Below are positions 44,101 through 51,945 of a stretch of DNA of 64,000 nucleotides, piece by piece. The notes under the pieces were generated by a model. That model made no database searches and was not told where the DNA came from. It was given only the letters and a program-made list of their open reading frames with translations. Origin of the DNA: Nostoc sp. NMS8 (GTDB lineage Bacteria > Cyanobacteriota > Cyanobacteriia > Cyanobacteriales > Nostocaceae); the NCBI RefSeq assembly GCF_017115045.1, contig NZ_JABXKK010000117.1, positions 1-64,000 on the forward strand. The letters run 5' to 3'. The position numbers and the translations under genes are program-made. The first letter of the stretch is position 1. Each line of letters starts with the position of its first letter.

Positions 44101-44498
44101 GATTGCTGAGTTTTCTTTTCCGGTTGGTCAGGAAATGAACACTCTACCGTTATCTTAAGATTGCTTTCAGCCGTACCTTTAGTCACGTAAGGTATACCTG
44201 TTTCACCGCCAACTTTGATGCCAAATTCTAGAGTGACTTTATCAATATTAGCAACAGGGATTTTCTTAAAAGCATTAAGTGAATAAACAGTGTAAGCCCG
44301 AATTGTACCTTCAATTGCTTGGAAATTTTGCACTATCTGTTTTTGTGCAGCATCAGCATCCCATCCCTTATCAATTAGCGCTTCTTCTTCTCCCTCTGAA
44401 GAAACTTCGGTAATCACTGGCGGAGCATCTACATTATTTGTGGCCTCAATGTAAATAATAGTGCCATCTTCTAACTGAATAGGTGTGAGTTGAGTCAT
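44097..44498 (-). CDS. Trypsin-co-occurring domain 1 (Trypco1, CU044_2847-like) protein
   Basis: The 133-residue protein begins IQLEDGTIIYIEAT, has a central helix (AQKQIVQNFQAIEGTIRAYTVYSLNAFKKI), and ends with VDKVTLEFGIKVGG-like strands (here IDKVTLEFGIKVGGETGIPYVTKGTAESNLKITVECSF). This arrangement is that of Trypco1 domains, which accompany trypsin-like proteases, CHAT proteins and STAND NTPases in predicted conflict systems. A CHAT/caspase-STAND effector starts 294 bp away on the other strand, which fits. The downstream glycosyltransferase is coupled to it. The function of the domain is not proven. Confidence 0.8.
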   Translation of the reverse strand: MTQLTPIQLEDGTIIYIEATNNVDAPPVITEVSSEGEEEALIDKGWDADAAQKQIVQNFQAIEGTIRAYTVYSLNAFKKIPVANIDKVTLEFGIKVGGETGIPYVTKGTAESNLKITVECSFPDQPEKKTQQS

Positions 44499-44550
44499 GG
44501 GATAAATCTCGCCTAAAAGAATTGCGTGTAGTCAATTTAACGCGAAATGG

Positions 44551-44676
44551 GCGGTTAGAAACCGCGTCTACACAAACAAAACCCACCTCCGTGGGTTTCA
44601 ATCAGTCATTAAGGCCCTTGCTTTTTGTTAGTCCGCGGAGGCGGACTTTGCCTGTGTAGCCGCGAATTCTATTCGC
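44551..44676. mobile_element. Palindromic MITE-like element
   Basis: Non-coding stretch of nested hairpins: GCGGTT/AACCGC (44551-44565), GTCTACACA against TGTGTAGCC (44566-44574 and 44653-44661), AACCCAC/GTGGGTT (44580-44597), GTCCGC/GCGGAC (44631-44646) and GCGAAT/ATTCGC (44662-44676). The shape, an outer stem with two inner arms, resembles the cloverleaf at 29468. It lies in the divergent promoter region of the Trypco1 and caspase-STAND genes. Confidence 0.6.
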
Positions 44677-44792
44677 AAAGGCTCAAGTATGCACAGCTAG
44701 CTGTGCCAACCTACAAATTTTTACGGAAAATGCGGTAAATTTCTTGTAGAAGCTGGAAATAATTCGGCACAACTATCATAGGGCTTTGCAGG

Positions 44793-47588
44793 ATGAGTCG
44801 AGACGCTTTGGTGGTGGGAATTAATACGTATGACCGCTTAAAGAGTCTTAATGCGCCAGCTGCCGATGGTGAAGCGATCGCTCAAATCTTACAACAATAT
44901 GGTGAATTTCGGGTAACGCGGCTGCCAGCAGTCAAAGACAAGGAAAATCAGACGATTCGCATTGGTAAGCAAACTAAAGTTAGTTTAACTCAGTTAGAAA
45001 GAGCGATCGTCCAATTGTTTAAACCAGATGGAAAGCCACCAGACACAGCACTGCTGTATTTTTCTGGTCATGGATTGCGGAAAAATCTCGGAATTCAAGA
45101 AGGTTTTTTAGCGACAAGTGAAGTCAACCCCGATGCGGGTAATTGGGGATTATCTTTGCAATGGCTGCGGCGACTGCTGCAAGAAAGTGAAGTAAGACAA
45201 CAAATTGTAATTTTGGATTGCTGCTATAGCGGAGAAGTGCTAAATTTTGCAGAAGCAGATCCAGGCGATCGCGGTAAAGGTAGAGACAGGTGTTTTATTG
45301 CAGCTTCTCGTGATTTTGAAGTTGCTTTTGAAGAGATTAACAGCCAACACAGCGTTCTCACCGCCGCACTACTCAAAGGTTTGGAACCAAAACAAAACCG
45401 TTGGGTGAGTAACTACACTTTAGTAGACTTGCTTAATCAAGAACATCACCCCTTCCCCCAGCGTCCCATTTTTGCTAACTCTGGTGAAGCAATTAATCTC
45501 ACCCGCAAATGGAATTCCTCTGTTGTTAACTCTACGGTACAAATATCAGCTATTTGTCCTTACAAAGGGTTGTCTTATTTTGATTGCACAGAAGCAGATG
45601 CTAAATTATTTTATGGCAGAACTGCGTTAACTGATGAATTATTAGAAAAAGTGCGATCGGGTAATTTCCTCGCTGTGTTGGGAGCATCAGGAAGTGGTAA
45701 ATCTAGTGTTGTCAGAGCAGGTTTACTTTATCAATTAAAGTTAGGACGTAGGTTATCAGGTAGCGATACTTGGCAGTTGAAAATATTTCGACCAGGGATT
45801 AATCCCTTACAAAATTTAGCACTGGCATTTGTAGAATCAGAATTATCAGATATTGAACGCGCATCACAATTAGCAAAAGCAGAAGAATTAATAGTTAGAG
45901 GTGCAGTTGGTTTAGGACAGTTGATTACAGCCGCAAAAACTCAGCGCGTCGTGTTAGTGATAGACCAATTTGAAGAAACTTTTACTCAATGTCAAGACAT
46001 TACAAAACGACAGCAGTTTTTTGAATGTGTGCTAGGTGCTTTGCAACGGGATGACAATAAACTCTGTCTAATAATCACAATGCGGGCTGACTTCTTTGGC
46101 AAATGTCTGGAACAAGAGTATGGCGGACTAGCTAAGAAAATTCAAGAGCATTTAGTAACAGTAACACCGATGAATCGGGAGGAGTTAGAAACAGCAATTA
46201 TCAAACCTGCCCAACAGGTGAACTTAGCAGTAGAACCGGAATTAGTTTCTGAAATGATTGCAGATGTAGAAAATTCACCGGGGAGTTTACCATTGTTGCA
46301 GTACACGCTGACAGAACTATGGCAGCAAAGAACTGAAGAACGGTTAACCCTGACAACGTATAGCAAACTAGGTGGAGTCAGGGGAACCCTGCAAACACGC
46401 GCTACACAAGTTTATGAGTCATTATCACTAGAAGAACAGCAAGCAACAAAGCGGATTTTTTTAGAATTGACGCAGTTGGGAGAAGGAACAGAAGATACCC
46501 GCAGACAAGTTTTGCAACGAGATTTAGTTACTTCACAGCATCCAGAAGTTGTAATTCATAGAATAATTCAACGGTTAGCTGATGAAAAGCTAGTTGTCAC
46601 CAGTACCTTATCTAATCAAATTGCTGTGGTAGATGTGGCACATGAAGCACTGATTCGCCATTGGTTACTGTTACGCAAATGGATTGAGGAAAGTCGGGAC
46701 ATACTGCGACAAAAGCGGAAAATTGAAGCAGCTGCTATTGAATGGCGAGATAGGGAAAAAGCGAAAGATTATCTCCTTCAGAGGAAGCGGTTGAGAGAGG
46801 TAGAAGATTTTCAGAAGCAACAAACTGAAAACTTAAGATTAGCTGACTTAGCTATTGAGTTTATTCAAGCAAGTGTCAGACAAAGACGGAATAATCGCTT
46901 TCGGTCAATTGCTTTTTTCTTAATTATCCCCTTGGGTTTATCAGTATATGCGGGCATAGTTATTGAGAAACAGATTAGGATAAAGCAACTTTGGCAAACT
47001 GTTGATGCTGATAGAGAAAAGAAGGATAGTAACGCAAGAATTCAAGCACTTGAAAAATTACTCAAAGCTGGTGAGAGTTTAGATGACAAAGATTTCAACG
47101 GTGCCAACCTCAGCCGTGCCGACTTCAGCCATGCTCACCTCAGCGGTGCCAACCTCAGCGGTGCCAACCTCAGCGGTGCCTACCTCGCCGATGCCAACCT
47201 CAGCGGTGCCGACCTCATCAATGCCAACCTCATCAATGCCAACCTCAGCCGTGCCAACCTCAGCGGTGTCGACCTCAGCAATGCCAACCTCAGCCGTGCC
47301 AACCTCAGCAATGCCGACCTCAGCGGTGCCTACTCCCGCTATTTCTATTTCAGCAATGCCGACCCCAGAGATACCAACCTCAGCAATGCCGACCCCAGAG
47401 TTGCCAATCTCAGTGGTGCCAACCTTAGAGGTGCCAACCTTAGAGGTACGAACTTCAGAGGTGTCGACCTCAGGTATGCCAAAAACCTGACTCCTGAGCA
47501 AGTTAAATATGCTAAAAATTGGGATGAGGCAACATACACCGAGGATTTTCGTGCCAAGCTTGGTTTACCACCAGAACCAGCTAAGTGA
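44793..47588 (+). CDS. Caspase-like (C14/CHAT) - STAND NTPase - membrane helix - pentapeptide protein
   Basis: The 931-residue protein begins with a caspase-fold domain (residues 1-230). The His is in LLYFSGHGLRKN (residue 93) and the Cys in VILDCCYSGEVLN (residue 144 by the usual alignment). A linker ICPYKGLSYFD leads to the STAND (nSTAND1) NTPase, with Walker A GASGSGKSSVV (about 297-306) and Walker B VVLVIDQFEETF. A winged-helix region (VAHEALIRHW), a coiled coil and one membrane helix (about 708-725) follow, then pentapeptide repeats (about 770-910) encoded by a 15-bp tandem repeat. STAND sensing coupled to a caspase-like protease suggests a suicide or defence effector. The ATG at 44793 starts MSRDALVVGINTYD. 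Confidence 0.92.
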   Translation: MSRDALVVGINTYDRLKSLNAPAADGEAIAQILQQYGEFRVTRLPAVKDKENQTIRIGKQTKVSLTQLERAIVQLFKPDGKPPDTALLYFSGHGLRKNLGIQEGFLATSEVNPDAGNWGLSLQWLRRLLQESEVRQQIVILDCCYSGEVLNFAEADPGDRGKGRDRCFIAASRDFEVAFEEINSQHSVLTAALLKGLEPKQNRWVSNYTLVDLLNQEHHPFPQRPIFANSGEAINLTRKWNSSVVNSTVQISAICPYKGLSYFDCTEADAKLFYGRTALTDELLEKVRSGNFLAVLGASGSGKSSVVRAGLLYQLKLGRRLSGSDTWQLKIFRPGINPLQNLALAFVESELSDIERASQLAKAEELIVRGAVGLGQLITAAKTQRVVLVIDQFEETFTQCQDITKRQQFFECVLGALQRDDNKLCLIITMRADFFGKCLEQEYGGLAKKIQEHLVTVTPMNREELETAIIKPAQQVNLAVEPELVSEMIADVENSPGSLPLLQYTLTELWQQRTEERLTLTTYSKLGGVRGTLQTRATQVYESLSLEEQQATKRIFLELTQLGEGTEDTRRQVLQRDLVTSQHPEVVIHRIIQRLADEKLVVTSTLSNQIAVVDVAHEALIRHWLLLRKWIEESRDILRQKRKIEAAAIEWRDREKAKDYLLQRKRLREVEDFQKQQTENLRLADLAIEFIQASVRQRRNNRFRSIAFFLIIPLGLSVYAGIVIEKQIRIKQLWQTVDADREKKDSNARIQALEKLLKAGESLDDKDFNGANLSRADFSHAHLSGANLSGANLSGAYLADANLSGADLINANLINANLSRANLSGVDLSNANLSRANLSNADLSGAYSRYFYFSNADPRDTNLSNADPRVANLSGANLRGANLRGTNFRGVDLRYAKNLTPEQVKYAKNWDEATYTEDFRAKLGLPPEPAK

Positions 47589-48066
47589 ATACTTTGGGTT
47601 GGGTTTTTACTTCTATCCAATCCTGCAATGCAACTTTTTGCAAACTTTTTCTACATACACTATTATTCGACTAAAAGTAGTTGTTTTGCGGTCTTCTTTG
47701 CGTCTATGGGCAAAACAAAAAGATTTATTTGTCAGAGAGAGTAAGGATCGAAGATTGCTTTGCTGGCAATGAGTTTTTATAATTAAGCGATCGCACCAAA
47801 CAAAGACGAACCCTGCATCTAGTCTAAAAAAATGGTGTTCAAGAGCGATCGCTCATTTCGGAGATTGCTTTGCTGGCAATGAGTTTTTATAATTAAGCGA
47901 TCGCAGAACCCTGAAGCCACTAACGTCAACCCTGAAGTCACTTCCACGAACTCTGCATCTAATCTGAGAAAATGGCATCAAAGAGCGATCGCTTGACTCG
48001 GAAATTCATTGCCAGGATGTCTTGATACAATTGGTCTGTGCTACTAATAGTGATTTTGCCATCTAC
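47589..48066. other. Repeat-bearing intergenic region
   Basis: A unit of about 45 bases (GGAGATTGCTTTGCTGGCAA, then TGAGTTTTTATAATTAAGCG and ATCGC) occurs near 47750-47790 and 47864-47904, and once more at 48932-48971 beyond the PIN genes. AACCCTGAAGTCACT-like sequences (47907-47955) are stray units of the minisatellite at 48988-49228. No gene is supported. Confidence 0.65.
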
Positions 48067-48441
48067 CTAAAGTTTCTTGATGACTGCTAAGGTTCCCTTA
48101 ACATTTAATCCCAGTCGAGTTGCTTCTTTTCTAGCTGCGAAGTCATCTAAAATTATGTAATCTGTTTGTAATTCAGCGCCTAAAGCAATAGCCTCCGATT
48201 CTCCTCTCCCTAGTCGCATATTTAGACGATTGGCTAAGGAAAGTAATTTAATTTCTTTGACTAATATTTTTTCAGCATCAATTAAAGCTTTTACCTGCTG
48301 ACTAGCTACATCAGATTTAGCACTGATTTCTTCTGCAACAAAATTTGGTAAATAAAACTCATCGGCAGAATCTAGAAAAATATCGAGAAATTCCAGACGC
48401 GATAAAAAGATTAATGGAGAAGAGTTAAAAACAACTTTCAC
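48067..48441 (-). CDS. DUF3368 PIN-like toxin
   Basis: The protein of about 124 residues begins VKVVFNSSPLIFLSRLEFLDIF, the opening strand of DUF3368 PIN-like proteins, though with Asn where the first acidic residue is often Asp. It keeps GRGESEAIALGAEL and YIILDDFAARKEATRLGL, which hold the other acidic positions, and LGVIGTL-like GLNVKGTLAVIKKL at the end. I prefer the GTG at 48441. A TTG at 48453 would overlap the upstream gene by seven bases. It pairs with the UPF0175-like gene upstream as a toxin-antitoxin module. The Asn substitution may reduce activity. Confidence 0.8.
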   Translation of the reverse strand: MKVVFNSSPLIFLSRLEFLDIFLDSADEFYLPNFVAEEISAKSDVASQQVKALIDAEKILVKEIKLLSLANRLNMRLGRGESEAIALGAELQTDYIILDDFAARKEATRLGLNVKGTLAVIKKL

Positions 48442-48446
48442 ACACC

Positions 48447-48686
48447 CTACCAATCCTTCTCTATAGCAATATCTTGTACAGTCAAGTAGGAAAATTCCAG
48501 TCCCATCAAATCTAAGAGTTGAAGAAATACATCAGGCTCTAATTCCATGATTTCTGCGGCTTTTTTCAAGCTAATAACTCTCGAAAATAACGCCCCTATC
48601 ACAAACAAAAATGTTTCTTTTTGCTCAATATTATTAAATAATGTAATTTCTGAGGCAACACTTCTTAATTCTTCCTTACTAGTCAT
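48447..48686 (-). CDS. UPF0175-like antitoxin
   Basis: The 79-residue protein has a helical N-terminal half and a C-terminal helix-turn-helix-like block (SLKKAAEIMELEPDVFLQLLDLMGLEFSYL). This matches UPF0175 proteins, which precede DUF3368 PIN proteins as putative antitoxins. The ATG at 48684-48686 starts MTSKEELRSVASE. It is a few bases upstream of the toxin gene in the same direction. Confidence 0.75.
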   Translation of the reverse strand: MTSKEELRSVASEITLFNNIEQKETFLFVIGALFSRVISLKKAAEIMELEPDVFLQLLDLMGLEFSYLTVQDIAIEKDW

Positions 48687-48987
48687 AGGTATTTCCAGCT
48701 ACCGACTGAATATCCTTAGATATTATCCCAAACTTCTGCAAGCGATGTCTACTGACAAGCGAAATGGGCAGTTAAAAACTGTACGTCAGTTGATTCCGAT
48801 AAAGATTTTTGTACTAAGCTGGGTTTATGCCGCCTCAATATGTTTAATCTGAAAAAATGGCATCAAAGAGCGATGCCTGCGGTGGTTACTGAGCTTTGTC
48901 GAAGTGCGGGCTACGCCAACGCAACGCTCAGAGATTGCTTTGCTGGCAACGAGTTTTTATAATTAGCGATCGCAGCAAACAAAAACC
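48687..48987. other. Intergenic region between the antitoxin and the minisatellite
   Basis: The 301 bases contain a GATGCCTGCGGTGG...GGGCTACGCCAACGC interspersed repeat (48874-48922) and the third copy of the GATTGCTTTGCTGGCAA unit (48932-48971). No gene is seen. Confidence 0.6.
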
Positions 48988-49228
48988 AACCCTGTAGTCA
49001 TTCCCGTCAACCCTGTAGTCACTCCCGTCAACCCTGTAGTCACTCCCGTCAACCCTGTAGTCACTCCCGCCAACCCTGAAGTCACTTCCGTCAACCCTGG
49101 AGTCACTCCCGTCAACCCTAGAGCCACTCCCGTCAACTCTGGAACCACTCCCGTGAACCCTGGAACCACTCCCGTGAACCCTGGAGCCACTCCCGTGAAC
49201 CCTGGAGCCACTCCCGTGAACCCTGGAG
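48988..49228. repeat. 21-bp minisatellite, about 11.5 units
   Basis: AACCCTGTAGTCACTCCCGT is the start of a 21-bp unit repeated from 48988 to about 49228. Units 1 to 4 are nearly identical, and later ones change GTAGTC to GGAGCC or GGAACC. All six frames stay open for some distance because 21 is divisible by three, giving seven-residue repeats such as VNPVVTP on the plus strand, but no frame has a proper start and ribosome-binding site. Confidence 0.9.
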
Positions 49229-49245
49229 TTAATATTTGCAGATAA

Positions 49246-50742
49246 TTAACTGCGGTTATCTATCTGAGCGCGTTGCAAACTCCCAGAGAAATCAACATAG
49301 ACGCTTTTCCATTCTGTGAAAACATCCAAAGCAGTAGTTCCAGCTTCGCGGTGTCCGTTACCAGTTTGTTTCACACCACCAAATGGCAAGTGTACCTCTG
49401 CGCCAATAGTCGGGCCGTTAATATAGGTGATACCCGCTTCGATGTCGCGCATGGCAGTAAAAGCCCGATTGATATCGCGGGTGTAAACTGAAGAAGAAAG
49501 ACCATAATTGCTATCGTTGAGAATTGCGATCGCATCCTCAAATGAGCTAACCTCAATTAATACCACCACTGGCCCAAATATCTCTTCACGGGCAACTCGC
49601 ATATCAGGAGTTACATCATCCAAAATAGTTGGTTGAAAGAAGTAACCCTTTTTTAATGAGCCTTCACTAGCAATTTCTCCACCAATTAAAACCTTTGCTC
49701 CTTCCTCACGAGCAATATCCAAATACTTGCTCACCTGTTGGAGTTGCTTTGCATTGACTATCGGGCCAATATCTGTATTAGGGTCAGTGCCAGCACCCAA
49801 GCGTAACTTAGCGGTACGCTCATAAAGCATAGCAGTAAATTTTTCCTTAATATCACGATGCAAAATCAGGCGACTGGTAGCCGTACAGCGTTGCCCAGTT
49901 GTCCCAAATGCTCCCCACACTGCACCATCGAGAGCAAGTTCTAAATCTGCATCTTCCATCACCACTTGAGCATTTTTACCACCCATTTCCAAACAGACGC
50001 GCTTGTGAGTGCGTCCGCAAGTAGCGCCGACAAAAGCACCGGTTTCTGAAGAACCAGTAAACGATACTAAATCTACATTGGGATGCTCAACTAAAGCTTT
50101 CCCCGCCTCTTCTCCCACACCATGCACCAAGTTAATTACTCCTGGTGGTAAACCTGCTTGTTGAAAAATTTCAATCAATTTAGTTGCACAGGCGGAAGTA
50201 TCTTCAGCAGGTTTGAGAATAACCGTATTGCCACACACCAAGGCTGGCATAGATTTCCAGCAAGGAATTGCCACAGGGAAATTCCAGGGAGTAATTAAGG
50301 CACAAACTCCGATGGGCATCCGCACAGTCATGGCAAATTTATTGGACATTTCCGAGGGTGTGGTTTGCCCAAATAATCGCCGTCCTTCGCCAGCACTGTA
50401 AAAGGCGCAGTCAATACCTTCTTGGACATCTCCCCTGGCTTCCGTCAAGGGTTTACCCATTTCTCGACTGATTAATTGGGCAAGTTCTTCTTTATGCTGG
50501 AGTAATATTTCCCCAACGCGAAAGATGTATTCTGCTCTAGCTGGGGCTGGAACTTTGCGCCAACTGCGGTAGGCTTTACGGGCGGCGGCTACTGCTGTAT
50601 CAACATCTTTAACTTGAGAACGGGGAAATGTGGCCACCACTTCGGTTTTGTCGGCAGGATTGCGACTTTCGAGGGTTGCTTCTCCTACAGCACTCAACCA
50701 TTGACCGTCTATATAATTAAGGCAAGATAGCGGAGTTGTCAT
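49246..50742 (-). CDS. NAD(P)-dependent aldehyde dehydrogenase
   Basis: The 498-residue protein is a typical ALDH superfamily member. The cofactor-binding motif is present as ITPWNFP and LKPAEDTS. FTGSSETG, the catalytic Glu in LEMGGKNA (about residue 252), the catalytic Cys in TGQRCTATSR (about 285) and EEIFGPVVV follow. Length is standard. The substrate is not evident. Related enzymes act on semialdehydes in amino-acid or sugar-acid breakdown. The start is the ATG at 50740-50742. A cyclase-family hydrolase gene follows upstream on the same strand, 109 bp away, with no obvious shared pathway. Confidence 0.93.
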   Translation of the reverse strand: MTTPLSCLNYIDGQWLSAVGEATLESRNPADKTEVVATFPRSQVKDVDTAVAAARKAYRSWRKVPAPARAEYIFRVGEILLQHKEELAQLISREMGKPLTEARGDVQEGIDCAFYSAGEGRRLFGQTTPSEMSNKFAMTVRMPIGVCALITPWNFPVAIPCWKSMPALVCGNTVILKPAEDTSACATKLIEIFQQAGLPPGVINLVHGVGEEAGKALVEHPNVDLVSFTGSSETGAFVGATCGRTHKRVCLEMGGKNAQVVMEDADLELALDGAVWGAFGTTGQRCTATSRLILHRDIKEKFTAMLYERTAKLRLGAGTDPNTDIGPIVNAKQLQQVSKYLDIAREEGAKVLIGGEIASEGSLKKGYFFQPTILDDVTPDMRVAREEIFGPVVVLIEVSSFEDAIAILNDSNYGLSSSVYTRDINRAFTAMRDIEAGITYINGPTIGAEVHLPFGGVKQTGNGHREAGTTALDVFTEWKSVYVDFSGSLQRAQIDNRS

Positions 50743-50851
50743 TTTGAAAATCTCCGATGATCCACTGAAACTTGTGTATTAAGTTTGCTTGCTTTCTAGG
50801 TTATCCTCAAGTTTAGGAAATTGGCGCGATAAGTAAATATCGATATAAAAG

Positions 50852-51574
50852 TTAAGGCACTAACGCCAACACGCCTACAGGAGAACCAGAACCACCACGT
50901 AATCTTAGAGGTGCGATCGCTAGAGTAGTACCTTTCGGTGGCAGTTGATCCAAATTGGTCAGATTCTCCAACACAATGCGCGGTTGTTCTAAAACTAGGC
51001 GGTTAATCGCAAAACTGTTATCCTGTCCAGGGTCTACACCATGAGTATCAATTCCTACGCCAGCGATTTGCCGTTCATTCAGTAAGAATCGAGTGGCATC
51101 GCTGCCAAAGCCTGGAAAGTGGGGAATTCCTTGAGCATCATGATTGAGGAATGCACTTTTATCTAACCACTTTTTTTGCCAACCAGTATTCAATATAACT
51201 ACGCAGCCACCAGAAATTTCACCGTATTCTTCTTCCCAAGCCAAAACATCAGCAAGAGTCAGGGCATAATCAGGATTAACCACTGTAGCTTGGCAAATAT
51301 TTATAACCACCGCAGGTACAACTAAAGACTGGGCTGGATATTGGTCAATTCCCACAGCAGAACTATGAAAACTGTTAGGAGCATTGATATGGGTAGCGCT
51401 ATGTTCTCCCAAGGAGAAACGCCGCAGGTAATAGCCATCATTATTTAGTTCAGCCACAGTTTCAAACTCTACTGTGGGATCTCCAGACCATTGGGGAATA
51501 TCTACGTCAATTACATGACTTAGGTGGATAACACGTGTGTAGGTGATACTATTTTGACTTTGGGGTTGTATCAT
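50852..51574 (-). CDS. Cyclase-family (kynurenine formamidase-like) metal-dependent hydrolase
   Basis: The 240-residue protein belongs to the cyclase family (PF04199): HLSHVIDVDIPQWSGDPTVEF near the N-terminus, the metal site region FSLGEHSATHINAPNSFH (family consensus HxGTHxDxPxH), and GVGIDTHGVDPGQD later. Such enzymes hydrolyse N-formylkynurenine or related amides. Here the motif has SATHINAP with Asn in place of the usual Asp, so the exact activity is open. It ends with SGSPVGVLALVP, a common family ending. The start is the ATG at 51572-51574. Confidence 0.88.
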   Translation of the reverse strand: MIQPQSQNSITYTRVIHLSHVIDVDIPQWSGDPTVEFETVAELNNDGYYLRRFSLGEHSATHINAPNSFHSSAVGIDQYPAQSLVVPAVVINICQATVVNPDYALTLADVLAWEEEYGEISGGCVVILNTGWQKKWLDKSAFLNHDAQGIPHFPGFGSDATRFLLNERQIAGVGIDTHGVDPGQDNSFAINRLVLEQPRIVLENLTNLDQLPPKGTTLAIAPLRLRGGSGSPVGVLALVP

Positions 51575-51945
51575 CCCAGCCTTCTATTTTATTTGTACTC
51601 AAGGATTTTTTTTAATCAGGTGCGATGCCTGGTTTGGGCTACACCTACGCAAAGATATTACTACAATAAGAACGTTTTTCAATCGATTTGACTGCAATCT
51701 TAATTCCCTATACTAAAAGAAATAATTCCCCAATTCCTGTAAATTTTAGGTTATTGAGGGAGTTCAAATGTTGCAGCAAAAAGTGAGTTAATCAAAGGTT
51801 AACCTACTGGTTGTTAATTTTGAATTAAACTTAGATTAAAATTAAACATCTACAGAAATTAAATATGCTTTATCCAGAACCCTTGTAGAGACGTAGCACT
51901 GCTACGTCTCTAAATTTTTTCACTCATATCTCTATTGTGTGATGT
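51575..51945. other. Intergenic region with a plus-strand terminator-like hairpin
   Basis: A perfect 13-bp palindrome TAGAGACGTAGCA / TGCTACGTCTCTA (51886-51912) is followed by TTTTTT on the plus strand. No plus-strand gene lies upstream. On the minus strand it stands 34 bases after the histidine kinase stop. A GCGATGCCTGG...GGGCTACACCTACGC interspersed repeat is at 51624-51650. Confidence 0.6.

Noticed and set aside
47079..47501. Threonine/serine/valine-rich frames over the pentapeptide repeats
   Set aside because: They are products of the 15-bp repeat unit (GCCAACCTCAGCGGT) read in other frames.
48988..49228. Collagen-like or antifreeze-like repeat protein
   Set aside because: All frames of the 21-bp array are open by periodicity. 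The plus-strand frame has no start, and the minus-strand frame has no ribosome-binding site or export signal.
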